In this document: piece after piece, positions 20,401-32,189 of the stretch
How positions within the stretch are numbered: position 1 is the stretch's first letter
Layout: each line of letters opens with the position of its first letter
Assembly (NCBI GenBank): GCA_027605045.1
Contig: JAQFWX010000027.1
Location: forward strand, 490,482 to 554,481
Direction: 5' to 3'
Source of the DNA: Phallus indusiatus
Taxonomy: Eukaryota > Basidiomycota > Agaricomycetes > Phallales > Phallaceae
DNA: 64,000 bases
The notes under the pieces: generated by a model
What the model was told of the DNA's origin: nothing
Databases searched by the model: none
What the model saw: the letters and a program-made list of their open reading frames with translations, nothing else
Made by a program: the position numbers and the translations under genes

Positions 20401-23400
20401 AATTTTCAGATACATTCGAATGTTACGCGATCCTGTGTTATATGGTGTCACTGTTGATTATCAAGAAGACGATCAACTTTTAATTCAGAAAAGATCCGAT
20501 ATCATACACTCAGCCGCTGTCTTATTAGAGAAGTGCAATTTAGTCAAGTACGAGCGGCATACGGGGAAGTTCCAATCAACAGAGTTAGGTCGAATTGCCT
20601 CTCACTATTATGTTACGTATAATTCCATGGCGACGTACAATCAACACCTTCGTCCAACTATGTCCACACTGGAATTGTTTCGGGTTTTCGCTCTTTCCAA
20701 CGAGTTTAAGCTCATACCTGTTCGACAAGACGTCTGTTTGTTTTGTGCATATAATATTTCTGTTTCTTACCCTTGCTTTAGGAGAAAGTCGAGCTTGGAA
20801 AACTCTTGGAAAAAGTCCCGATACCGGTTAAGGAATCAGTTGAAGAACCTGCAGCCAAGATTAACGTTCTTCTTCAGGCATATATATCACAATTGAAACT
20901 GGATGGTTTGTCTTTGCTACTACCTCTCCTATGTGCACGCTCATTCTATTGAGCAGGGTTTGCACTTGTCGCTGACATGGTATTCGTTCAACAATCTGCA
21001 GGACGGTACGTTGTGTGCCTCTGATTTACGGATGGATAGTAATTTTCAGCAGAATTATACGTGCACTTTTCGAGATTTGTCTAAAACGGGGCTGGTCTGT
21101 TCCAGCAAGAGCTGCTCTCGACTTATGCAAAATGGTGAATAAACGAATGTAAGTAGTTTTTTTTTCTCGTATCAAGAAGCCTGCCTATCGAACAACTCAT
21201 AGCTGGGCGTCGAACACTCCGCTACGACAATTTCCTCGTGTATCAGCAGAAATAATTAGAAAGGCTGAAGCGAAACAATTCGTAAGTATTTTTTGCTTTT
21301 ATGAATAATGGACCTAACAGTATATTTTAGCCCTGGTACCGCTACTTTGATCTCGTAAGTTCACGACCATATAGTTCACTTCTCCCGTAACGATTTCTTT
21401 AGACACCACCTGAGTTAGGAGAACTCATTGGCATACAAACAGCCGGAAAACAGATACATCGATTAGTGCATAATTTTCCCAGATTAGAGTATGTCACGTT
21501 CAACTGAAACCACATTTTACAATCTAACACTTTCCAGCATCCAAGCCCAAGTGCAGCCCATTACTCGCTCACTACTTCGCATAGATCTCACGATAACCCC
21601 TGATTTTCGTTGGGACGAAAAAATACACGGCGCATCGGAGCTTTTCTGGGTACTTGTTGAAGACGTGGATGGAGAGATCATCTTATACCATGATCAGTTC
21701 ATTCTGCGACAGCGTTATGCAGAAAGCAAGGATAATGAACACAACGTGACATTGACCGTTCCAATGTTTGAACCTGTCCCACCAAACTATTACGTTTCCG
21801 TGATATCCGATAGATGGTTACATTCAGAAACCCGGCTTCCTATTTCGTTCAAACATCTAATTTTACCAGAGAAATTTCCGCCTCCTGCTGCTCTCCTGGA
21901 TTTACAGCCTCTCCCGCTATCCGCGCTTCATAACAAAGAGTTCGAAGAGATCTATTCTTCGACTATCAAGAATTTCAACAAAATTCAGACACAGGTCTTC
22001 CAAGCATTATATACCAGTGACGAGAATGTTTTCATTGGGGCTCCAACCGGCAGTGGAAAGACCATATGTGCTGAGTTTGCTCTTCTCAGGCTATGGAGTC
22101 GACAGAATCCACCACGAGCTGTGTGTATTGAACCATTTCAAGATATGGTTGAGCAGCGCGTAGACGAATGGAGAAAGAAGTTCGGGTCTCTTCAAGGCGG
22201 TAAGGAAGTTGTTAGCTTGACAGGAGACCGCAGTGCAGACCTGCGTTTACTCGAGACTGGGGATATAATTGTCTGTACACCGACGCAGGTGAGTGTTATT
22301 ACCAAGGATTCAAGGCAATATAGTAATGATTCTTCGCTTGTTTTAGTGGGACCTACTCTCACGTCGTTGGAAACAGCTGAAAAACGTGCAGAATGTTGGA
22401 CTATTGATCGCCGATGAAGTTCAGTTAGTCGGCGGCGAAAACGGTCCAACATACGAAGTGATTATATCAAGAACGCGGTATGTATCGGCACAGACGGAAA
22501 TGAAAACACGTATTGTGGCATGCGGTGTTTCTCTTGCGAACGCTCGCGACCTCGGGGAATGGATGGGCGTCCGGACCCACGACATTTTTAATTTTCCTCC
22601 CAGGTAGGTATCAGGTCGTCCCAAATTTTTATCAGCTTAAATCGTGATTATCACTTTCAGTGCCAGGCCCCTTGACATGGATATCCATTTGCAAAGCTTC
22701 GCCATTCCTCACTTTCCCTCCCTCATGATCGCAATGTCAAAGCCCGCTTTTCTTGCCATAACTGAATATTCGCCAACCAAGCCAGTTATCATCTTTGTGC
22801 CCTCGCGTCGCCAATGTCGATCCTCTGCCAACGACATCTTGTTACATTGTCTAGCGAATGGAAATGAGGACCGATTGTTGAATGTTGATTTGAAGGATCT
22901 GGAGCCCCATTTAGAGCATGTTTCCGATACGGGGTTGGTTGAGGTATTGAGGCATGGTATCGGCTACTATCATGAGGCCATGAGCAAACAAGACAAGCGC
23001 ATTGTGCAACGCTTATTTGAATCAGGAGCAATTCAACTTATAATAGCATCGAGAGTAAGTCCTTTTAATAATGTGCTTAGCCTATTCTCATTCACCTTCA
23101 GGATGTGGCATGGAGCTTGCCGGTATCTTCCTATATGGTGATTATCATGGGCGTTCAGTTTTTTGAAGGCAAAGAACATCGTTATATCGACTATCCTATC
23201 ACGGATGTACTGCAAATGATGGGTCGAGCCTGTCGCCCAATGACGGACGAGAAGAGTCGATGTGTCATCATGTGCCAACAGACTCGCAAGGATTTTTATA
23301 AAAAATTCCTGAATGAAGGATTGCCTATTGAGTCGCATCTCCCAACTCATATGTTGCACGACTACTTCCTGGCCGAAATTGCAGTCAAGACTATTGAGAA

Positions 23401-24886
23401 TAAACAGGATGCAATGGTAAGCGTAGTCCTCAAGCTCTGGCATTTACTAAGATAGTGACAGGACATCTTAACTTGGACATTCTTCTACCGTCGTATGACG
23501 CAAAATCCGAACTACTATAACCTGAGCAGTGTTAGCCATCAGCACCTTTCAGACCACTTGTCTGAATTGGTTGAGACCACACTCTCTGATCTTGTCGCTG
23601 CCAACTGTATCGAAATTGGTATTTTTCTAGTGATTATTATACCGGGAAATTTTTAGCTAACAATATTTAATAGAAGACGAGATGGATGTTTCACCGTCGA
23701 ACATAGGAATGATTGCTGCTTATTACAATATTTCATGTACGTTTGAATTGATATTAAAGTCACAGTAATTTGAGATTGCTAACCTACCACAGATGTTACC
23801 GTTGATATCTATACAACATCATTAAAAAAGACTACGAAACTAAAAGGGCTGTTGGAAATCATGTCGTTCTCTGCCGAATTTGAAACGGTGCCGGTTCGTC
23901 GCCACGAGGAGGTAGTACTCAAGCGCATATATGATCGCGTCCCCGTCAAACTTCCGGATCGCGAAAATTATGATGATCCTTCCTTCAAAACATTCCTTCT
24001 TTTACAAGCTCATTTCTCTCGCCTTCAGCTCCCACCCGATCTTGCTCTAGATCAAGCGTCCGTTCTCGGAAAGGTGTTAAACCTTTTGTCGGCGTGTGTT
24101 GATGTTATGTCGTCCAATGCATGGTTGAATGCTCTCGGCGCAATGGATTTATCGCAGATGTGCGTGCAAGCAATGTGGGAGACAGATTCGCCTTTAAGAC
24201 AGATACCCCACTTCGACATTAATGTACGTCTCTGAGTCCAATTATTTGAGTGGCTGATGGCTAATGGTTGCATGATTAGATTATTAAACGCTGTAATGAA
24301 GCAGGTATAGAGTCCGTCTATGATTTGATGGAAATGGAAGATGATAAACGAAATGAACTACTAAAAATGGATGCTCGACAAATGTAAGTCTATTACTGAA
24401 TTTACTGCGGAATATTTCAGCTCAACCTCGCGGAATAGGCGCGACGTCGCAACATTTGTTAATTCCTATCCAACGTTGGAAGTCAACCACCAACTAGAGA
24501 AGGCTGATTATACAACATCTACACCCGTCCATCTTCAAGTATCTTTGAGCAAGGATGTGGACGAAGAGGAAGAGGAAGAACAAACTATAGTCGCCCCGTT
24601 TTTCCCTGGCAAAAAATTGGCTAATTGGTGGCTTGTTGTGGGCGACGTGACCGATCCTGGTAATCGTCAACTATTGACCATCAAAAAAGTCACCGTGAAA
24701 CGTGATTTAAACGTCAAGCTTGAGTTCACTGTTCCAGAGGGTCGCCGCAAGCTAAAATTGTATGTTATCTGCGACTCTTACAATGGGGCCGATCATGACA
24801 TCGATCTCGGCACTCTGGATGTTACAAAAGGCGCAGACAGCGACGAGGATAGTGACGAGTCTGATGAAGAGGGCATGGAAGAGTAG
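17481..24886 (+). CDS. BRR2: BRR2, U5 snRNP helicase of the spliceosome
   Basis: A Ski2-like RNA helicase that unwinds U4/U6 during spliceosome activation. The N-terminus ([20 protein letters not shown]) is typical. An acidic low-complexity stretch follows around residues 215-255. The first helicase cassette has APTGAGK-T (split by an intron at 19,065-19,111), DEIH in [44 protein letters not shown] and [17 protein letters not shown], then a Sec63 region with [18 protein letters not shown] after splicing. The second cassette has APTGSGKT and [10 protein letters not shown], but weaker later motifs ([15 protein letters not shown]), as expected for the less active C-terminal cassette. It ends with a Sec63 domain and the acidic tail [14 protein letters not shown]. 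At least 12 introns; about 2,100-2,200 residues. No frameshift was found. Confidence 0.95.
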
Positions 24887-25083
24887 CGAGACAAATATCA
24901 TTGATGTAATACTATTTACGTAATTGTTTATTGTACTAATTCTGAGTTCCAAATTGAGCGGCTTCCGGCTTTCAAGCTAAGCCCCAACATTGATAACATT
25001 TGTCAACTGGTTCCTCAAGGCTTCACCCCTGTTGTTGTATTACTTGAACAGCCTGGTGTACAAGCACCAGTGCAGCTGAAGAT

Positions 25084-26389
25084 ATGGCACATCCGGTGTC
25101 ACCGAGGCCGATGAATTTCAATCAATACAATAACCCTTACACTCGACTGACATATCCCTCTCCACCTCCCTTACATGGAACTTCGCAAGCTGCTGGGAAT
25201 AACTATTCTAACATGGGACTTAACAATGTTGTTAATAATAACCTGAATGCATCCACAGTCTCTATGAACACCTTGGCAGCACAGGAAGAGGTCAAAATAT
25301 ACGCCCTTGTCATAGAACTCCTGGATCCTAACACCAGGGAAGGGGCGCTATTAGAGCTCAGTAAAAAACGAGAACAATTCGATGATTTAGCTCTCATCTT
25401 GTGGCATTCTTTTGGTATGCTCATCTCACAGACAGCCGCACCTAGTTTATTGACATTAGCAAAGGCGTAATGGCAGCATTACTGCAAGAAATAGTCGCCG
25501 TATACCCCCTATTATACCCTCCTTCCTTGACCGCACATGCATCGAATAGAGTTTGTAACGCATTAGCCCTCTTACAATGCGTAGCTTCTCATCCGGACAC
25601 TAGACAATTGTTTTTGACCGGTGTGTTATATTTTTAAGGAAAAAAGAAACAAAAGTGTAACTAACAAGGAATAATAATTAGCTCATATTCCACTGTTCTT
25701 GTATCCCTTTCTAAACACCATTTCAAAAACGAGACCATTCGAATATCTTAGACTTACATCTCTCGGGGTTATTGGCGCTCTAGTGAAAGTACGTTATATC
25801 TCTCTCGCCCTAGGCTCATTGTCATTGAATCACACGACTGATTGCGCATTAGCAAAATGATAATAGCCCTGTAATTCATTTTCTCCTCTCAACCGAAATT
25901 ATTCCACTGTGCCTTCGAATTATGGAAACCGGCTCAGAATTATCGAAAACGGTTGCTATATTCATTGTACAGAAAATCCTATTGGACGAGACTGGCTTGA
26001 CATACATATGTCACACTTACGAACGATTTTTTGCTGTCGGGACAGTTCTCAGTAGCATGGTCAATCAGCTGATTGAAACGCAAGCGGTTCGCCTTCTCAA
26101 GCATGTCGTTCGATGTTATTTAAGGTTAAGCGACAACTTGCGGTGTGTCCTATTCTAGCTTGAATGTACTCGGACTTACTTCAGTTAGGGCTCGAGAGGC
26201 TCTCCGCGCCTGTCTTCCAGAGCCATTGAGAGATAATACATTTGCCAATCTGCTGAAGGTGAAAATTCACTTCCTCTTTTGAGACTATGGATTTATTCAG
26301 TTTTTTGACAGGGTGATATGGTTACTAAACGATGCCTTTCGACACTTCTGACAAATTTGGCTCAGCCAGATAACGGCAGCCAATCCTGA
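25084..26389 (+). CDS. CAF40: CAF40/RCD1 (CNOT9) subunit of CCR4-NOT
   Basis: An armadillo-repeat scaffold of the CCR4-NOT deadenylase complex that binds RNA decay factors. The N-terminus is a disordered Asn/Pro-rich tail to about residue 60. It is followed by [150 protein letters not shown] and [14 protein letters not shown]. This is the highly conserved core with nothing missing. Splicing joins SFG to VMAALLQ across a small intron near 25,415-25,466. It ends PDNGSQS at 26,389. It lies 200 bases after BRR2 in the same direction. Confidence 0.94.
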
Positions 26390-26638
26390 GAGTTTGTGTC
26401 GCATTTTCTGGTTTCGTTTTTTTCCTTGTTGTTTACTTTACTTTCTCATACTTGTATAACTTTGTCCAGAGCGCTGGTTAAGCAGAGGATGGTACAATTT
26501 CTCTCATGTGTATACTTTTACGCTTTGCGTGTTATTTTTCCCCCCTTTCTGTTTGGAAATTTAAATCAGTGTTTTTTATTATAGGCACAAACTGTGTTCG
26601 TATTGGTGTGCATTGGAACCAAAATAAATGAATAAATT

Positions 26639-28743
26639 CTATTTGTATAATACTTTCGCTGCGATCCTTATCTTTTGCTTCGTGTCCAACGAGACCCGCT
26701 GACTAATATCACCGTCTTTTTGCGAGATTTTTTCGCCAATAGCCATGTAAACATCGAGCGTCAAACGAGCACCTTTTATGTACTCCGGTGGGAGAAAAGC
26801 TAAACCTTTCTCAGCCTGAAGATAGTAAGAACGAGCCATTCGCACTAGTCGCATGGAGTATTTCCTAGTAACCAGCACTACTGCTGGATTGCGCGGATCC
26901 TTGATAAGCTCGACCAATTCGGATTTTTCTTCAGAGTTGGCCCACTCTAAAGGAATATACGACCGACCGTTATAAGCATCCTGGATTATGTCGCGAGCAA
27001 TGTTAACCAACTGCAAGGCGATGCCCATTTGAGCCGCTTTCTCTAAAACCCAGTCTCGTTGATCAGAAGTATCGGGGCGTGTCCCTGCAGCTTTCCACAC
27101 CGCATGTACAAACATTTGGGCCACAGTACTCGCTACACATCTGCAGTATGTAATCAGATCGTTTTCCGTTTGGATTGGAAACTGGGAAATATGGGTAGCC
27201 TTGGAAAATCGGAGGTCTGTCTCAAAGCCCTGTACGAGCTGAAGAAAAAGAGTGGGAGGGATATATCGTAATATAGCTGGGAAAAGTATAAGGGCGGTTC
27301 TCCCGTCACTTTTTGGAGGAGTTACTCGCAACTCTGGGATTTCGCAATGTTTCGAATGATGAGTAGATGAAGCAATTGTCTTGATGTACGACTTAACGTC
27401 CACGAGAAACTGTTCCGCAAGGAGAAGATTAGCAGCGTTGTCAATTGAATCGTCCATGACACGACAAACGGCGTATCTAATAGGATTAGAAGATTGAAAG
27501 AAGCTATCAATTCCGGTAAAAACTTACATTGATGTCAGCGAGTGCCGACATGGGCTAGGGAATATCATGCTAGCAAAATGAAAACCTTTGCTTTTTTCTT
27601 TGAGGATAAGAGAAGCTTCGGTAACACTTGTCAGATAACAAAGTTCCGAAAAGGACAGATCTAATACCAATTTGCGTATTAGAGCCCTTGTCGAGGGTAG
27701 ATCCAAAAGAAATGGCATAGGGAAAGTATCCATAATCGCGAAGACTTTATCACTGAATCAAAATGGTCATGATTATACATATCGATTTTACGAATACACA
27801 CACCATCCCACAAGGCCAAGACAGATCATAGTATTGGTGATCAAGAAAAAGACGGCTTCCCTGGACGATGAGAATGTTAGGAAGATATTAGTAGGAAAGA
27901 AAATTGTGGACGGCTGTACTCTAGATCTAAGCTTCCAAAAATTTGATAATCCAATTTGGTTGGCTTTTCAATTGTCCATATTCCCCTGTGAAGAGCAATG
28001 TTGTCGATGACCCACAAATATATCGTTGGAAGTAAGATCGTGCTGCAAAGTGTATAACGTGGGGGGACTATGAGGGTACCGTAAGTGAAAAGCCTGGTTA
28101 TTGGATATTACAAATGAGGATCACCAGATTACCAAGCTACGAGGAAGACGGATAACTCACAAAAGCAATGCCAATATCGGAGCGGACCACAACAGAATCC
28201 AGGCAAGATACGTGGATTTCGGTTCCCAAATGGTCAGCAGCAGGCTTAATCCAACCGGCGAAAAAGCCATCGACCATGCGAAGAAACCGAGACGAGCGGA
28301 TGGATTGAGATATGCAGGAAAAAATATGGGCTTGGTCAAAATCAAGTACAAGGATGCTGTTATATATGTCTGGATGACGAAGAAAAAGTATTCCTCTAGT
28401 GGTATGGACCAAACTGTGGCCATTACGCTGTCCCCCGGATAAGACCATATCTTGGGATGTTCGATGACTAGCTTGAAAGGAAGGGTTTTAACCGGCATAC
28501 CTTGGATCGAATCAAAAATGAGTCAAATGGGGTGGTGTATATCAGCGCTACGCCAATTAAAAAAAGTGTCTTGAATGCATCTCTACGAGTTTGGATGGGT
28601 TTGAGGATGTAATGAAGCAACAGTGCCGCCGGGACGGTGTAATACAAATGTCTACGGGGAAAGTTGCAGCAGGAGATACAGCAACGACTTGAAGCCACTC
28701 ACATGAAGAAATACGCAGAAGGTTGAGCAAAGGGGACCTGCAT
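26639..28743 (-). CDS. crtYB: Bifunctional lycopene cyclase / phytoene synthase
   Basis: A fused carotenoid enzyme. The N-terminal integral-membrane half cyclises lycopene; the C-terminal half condenses two geranylgeranyl diphosphates to phytoene. The start (MQVPFAQPSAYFF-IHLYYTVPAALLLHYILKP) lies at 28,743 across a small intron. The cyclase domain shows YTTPFDSFLIRSK, WSIPLEEYFFFVIQT and a second repeat around 27,830-28,000 (LHRGIWTIEKPTKLDYQIFG...EAVFFLITNTMI). The synthase domain shows FHFASMIFP, the first Asp-rich motif CRVMDDSIDNAA and the second NIARDIIQDAYNGRSYIP. The C-terminus is AAKVLYK at 26,639. Both Asp motifs are intact, so activity is plausible. Expected cluster partners (phytoene desaturase, opsin, carotenoid oxygenase) are not seen nearby. 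Introns are many and their edges approximate. Confidence 0.93.
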
Positions 28744-28870
28744 TTCTGGATGTGTACCACTAGCAGCAGAAATGTATACATTCGATATATAAGCCAGTGA
28801 CTTGGAGCATCATCAGTAGAGCCGGGACTCAGAAAGGGGGTTGTGCTCAATCGACGTTTAGGAACCATGT

Positions 28871-29456
28871 ATTCATTGTAAGTACCCTGAAAGAAAATGT
28901 TTCATGATGATTCGATGATCGTCAATCTTGGTGTATGTATATGTGTGCCATTTCGAATTCATCAATTGAATGGCTTACTTGTAGATGTGCAGATATGGTT
29001 CGGACTCGGCGGCAATGCTTTCAATAATGTGCGCTTGTTCGAAATGTACGCAAGAGAAAAACATATCGGTATGCCGGTTTACTCAAAAGGTGGGAATTAC
29101 ACTCTATATAATATCACGCCCATACTACAGGCCGAGGGAAAAAAAGCATCTGATACGAGTCACATGGATGACCCTAGGCTTGTGGCTCCAGATGAGAGAG
29201 GAAGACCAGCAAGATCCTGTCATTCCGATTTGGCATGACGGCCAAATAACGAGATACTTTATGACGAGATTGCGAAAGAGTAAGGATTGTTTGGTGAACT
29301 TGTATTATTTTCGCCGTGGTTGTAGCTTTCCTATGATTCCTTTTGTTCTTTTTACGATACGAAGGCCAAGAGTCGACGTCCGGTGGACCCGAAAAATGCG
29401 GCCGCGCGCGCGCACAATAAAAACGCTATTGTCCGCCTGGTGAATTACCTCCTTCC
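28871..29456. other. No recognisable gene; short open frames only
   Basis: Upstream of crtYB. Two overlapping plus-strand frames (28,897-29,238 and 28,985-29,443) have no recognisable domain and no consistent splice pattern. The stretch may hold the 5' end of the decayed gene that follows. A GC-only run of alternating CG occurs at about 29,400. Confidence 0.35.
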
Positions 29457-29900
29457 ATGGTCAGCTCATCTCTGTTTGGTTCACATTACTTGTATCCGGG
29501 GCTTTATCAGACATTCTCAAACGGCGCAAACGAAGCGACATGCATCGTCAACCAATTTCATCTCCGTCAGCGATACTTCAAGCCATGGCTTTTCTGGTGG
29601 GGTATGTGTGTATGTAGTATCACTTCTGTCCTCGTTTCAGTTCCTGCTTATCACACTCGCTCAATTTGAGTCTTGGCCAAAACACGACCACAAACTAGTA
29701 CTGAGCGAGGCGTGTATACAGGCGCCTTCGATGTAGTGAATAAAACATTGGCGCGGGATGGGTTCACTGGGGTTCACTGGGTGCATTTGTTGGCTACTGT
29801 GCAGGAGTTGACCGTGACTCGTACTCCTCAAAGCCTCAGAATTATCGCAATGCAGTCCGTCTATCCTATCCTAGACGTTACACCCATCTTCGCCGTCTAG
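29457..29900 (+). pseudogene. Decayed mitochondrial-carrier-like fragment
   Basis: Two blocks look coding. The first, in the frame from 29,457, includes HYLYPGLYQTFS and YFKPWLFWWG. The second, from about 29,674, reads TRPQTSTERGVYTGAFDVVNKTLARDGFTG, which matches the matrix-side motif of carriers (R-x-Q, then G-x-x-D-x-x-x-K-x-x-x-x-x-G). The blocks are separated by stops. The usual PX[DE]XX[KR] ahead of the second block is lost, and a later frame ends at 29,900. The shift GFTGVHWVH, where GxYRG would be expected, also suggests decay. Carrier ancestry is an inference from one motif. Confidence 0.4.
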
Positions 29901-29924
29901 TTCTGGGCTTACAAAGACTCTAGT

Positions 29925-30168
29925 CTACGCAGTTACATCCAGTCGGACATCTGCCCCGGTGACTGGGGTGTCAGAGAACTTGCTACGGTTGGATTCCTGT
30001 CGTACCAGGCGCGCTCGCCGCAGCATATATCGAACGCGCCAAAGTGTTACAAGTCCAAGCACTGCATGGCCGAGCAAAGCAAGTATAAAGGTGATGTTGA
30101 CGTTTTTCAAAGCACCGTTTTTGAAGAGGATAGCGTAAGAAGCATACTCAGAAGGTCCAATGAAACTG
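29925..30168 (-). pseudogene. Unidentified 3' exon of a membrane protein
   Basis: A minus-strand frame from about 30,168 reads FIGPSEYASYAILFKNGALK, then a hydrophobic helix (ITFILALLGHAVLGLVTLWRV), then a basic tail and a polar C-terminus ending DVRLDVTA. One transmembrane segment followed by basic residues is clear. No upstream exon was found, so this may be the remaining 3' end of a lost gene. I do not recognise the family. Confidence 0.3.
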
Positions 30169-32189
30169 GGGTGACGTCAATCCCAGTCAGAGCTTTTACT
30201 TTTGGCAAGTTTATAGTGTTTGAATTGAATTGAATATGGTATAATACAATGGAAATACAGTAGTGATAATTTAATTAATTGTGGGTCTGACTACATATCA
30301 TAACTATTACGAAACTGAAGAAGGGAAATACAAGGCACCTAGGAATAATGCAAGAGTTGCCGAACAATTGTGGCCACGACTTGTGTCGGAAAAGGATGTC
30401 TCTGGAGAGGTTATGTCTATCGACGAGAACTGCCAGGTTGAAAGCTTTGAGAGCGGTCGTAACCGAATTCGAACAACCCACTTCTGCAGCAAACTGCTAT
30501 ATCTCAGCATGATTACGACAATGAATGATTTGTAATGCGTACTCGGTAAACAACTTGTGTTTCCGCTGTGTCTAGCATAGCTAGACAGACATCCTTCGGT
30601 GAATGCTGTGGAGCACGTCTTCAGATGGTTGTGATGCCAAACGAAGCTGGTAAGAGACCTCACCATGAATAAATATGCGAACAATATCTCGTCGAAATTA
30701 TTACTCTATGTTAGGTTCAATACGACGCATGACACTTCACCATGATGACTTACAGCGTCTCGCCTACATAATACAACCAGCTCGCTCTGTTACTTTTTCT
30801 GGGGAAGATTTTTTTCCATCTTTTCGAGTTTGTGCTCCCATCTTTCGCACCATTATCATTCCCATCCTTGTTACCTTTTTTATCGTCTCCATCGTCTCCA
30901 TCCTCCTTTTCCCTTTCATCTCCCCTCCTTTGTTTTCTTCTTGATAACCAAAGCCTCTAGAGGGGGGTCTATTTTGTGCTGCCTAAACGGCGCAGCTAAA
31001 ATCTCTGTTAATGCTTTCCTGTGCAGTGTTTTATAACCCTCATAAAGGATGGCATGAGGGTTGGCCAGCGGATGTTCAAATGAATACTGGAAGCTCTCTT
31101 GTGAGGATGACGGACGTTCCACACGATCTGTTCGGTCAGCTGTCATTTCCAAAAGTTGCTGATTAGCATCATGTAGGAGCTGGGATGGGTTTTGTGCATC
31201 TATTGTTGGTGAAACCGTATGAGAGTGGATTTCGGATGGCCCAACGTGTGAGCCGCTCCGTTTTTAAAAAAAAAAACCCACGAGCACGCAATTTCCGCCG
31301 CCTCTTTAATTCCTACACTGATCTCAAAGTGAAGATCACTTAACAGGTCGGTTGTGCAGGGTTGAAAGAAGAGTACTGATCCCTGACTCTGGCATTCCGT
31401 TGCTTTGATGAAACACCACTGATCGAAGCCTGAAATCTACACACTACACAGTAAGTCATTGATCAGAGGGGAATATCCAAGTGTGGTCATTTTGTACAAA
31501 TGTATTCATTAGTCAAACTATGTCTTGACCATTATAAACTCAATCCATACATCGCCCAAGCGGAGGATCCGTCAAGAAATATGTTGGTTGACCGAATCCT
31601 GCGGGAATTGAGAGTTCGATGTATGTATTGTTTGGCGTGATCCGAAGCAGTTGGGGAGACGACTGTATCGTCGAGAGACGAAGATGAGACGGAAGTTAGA
31701 GGCGTGTTGGAGACATTGACGGACTCAGGACGGTACAGTCGTGCGCTGGCAGTTGCAGTCGAGGCAGAGTCTGAGTTCGATGTATGTTTTCTTGGTTGGC
31801 GTGACTCTTACTTATGTATGATTGAGAATTCCGAGAATCCGAGTGCTTGGATAGCGTGTCACGTGTCACGCGTCATGTTGTGACCAGAGGGCTACATTGT
31901 ACTCGTGTTCGTTGGTGCTCAGTTGACGGACTCGGACGGTACAGTCGTGCACTGGCAGTTGCAGTCGAGGCCGAGTCTTGCTCCAAATATTATTTCACGT
32001 GCCTCTGGAATAATAGCCGTCTCACAAACCAACACGAGTCTATTCTGCCTGCTGCTAATTAAATCCACTGCTATTGTCCGTTCGTCGGTCATATACACAC
32101 AGCCTCACACATAAATACAACAACGTTAACTGCCGACCACAGCTCCGATTTCCCAACCATCGCCGCCGCCGCCTTCATCATCGAAAACG
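30169..32189. other. Two kilobases without a recognisable gene
   Basis: Only short frames are present. The one at 30,281-30,535 (MGLTTYHNYYETEEGKYKAP) is coding-like in composition but matches nothing I know. The stretch 30,840-30,950 is pyrimidine-rich. A direct repeat lies at 31,700-31,980 and is listed separately. Confidence 0.4.
31600..31985. repeat. Direct repeats of 60-70 bp
   Basis: TTGACGGACTC followed by GGACGGTACAGTCGTG, then CTGGCAGTTGCAGTCGAGGC, occurs at about 31,715-31,773 and again at about 31,922-31,978 with few changes. A second word, GAGTTCGATGTATGT...GGCGTGA, occurs at about 31,612 and 31,771. The arrangement fits partial tandem duplication of a roughly 160-205 bp unit. 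No coding function is seen. Confidence 0.65.

Noticed and set aside
20940..21150. Possible frame break in BRR2
   Set aside because: A GT-AG intron from about 21,006 to 21,051 joins SAGR to [14 protein letters not shown] in frame.
26639..30168. Carotenoid biosynthetic gene cluster
   Set aside because: Only crtYB is present; neighbours are BRR2, CAF40 and unrelated remnants.
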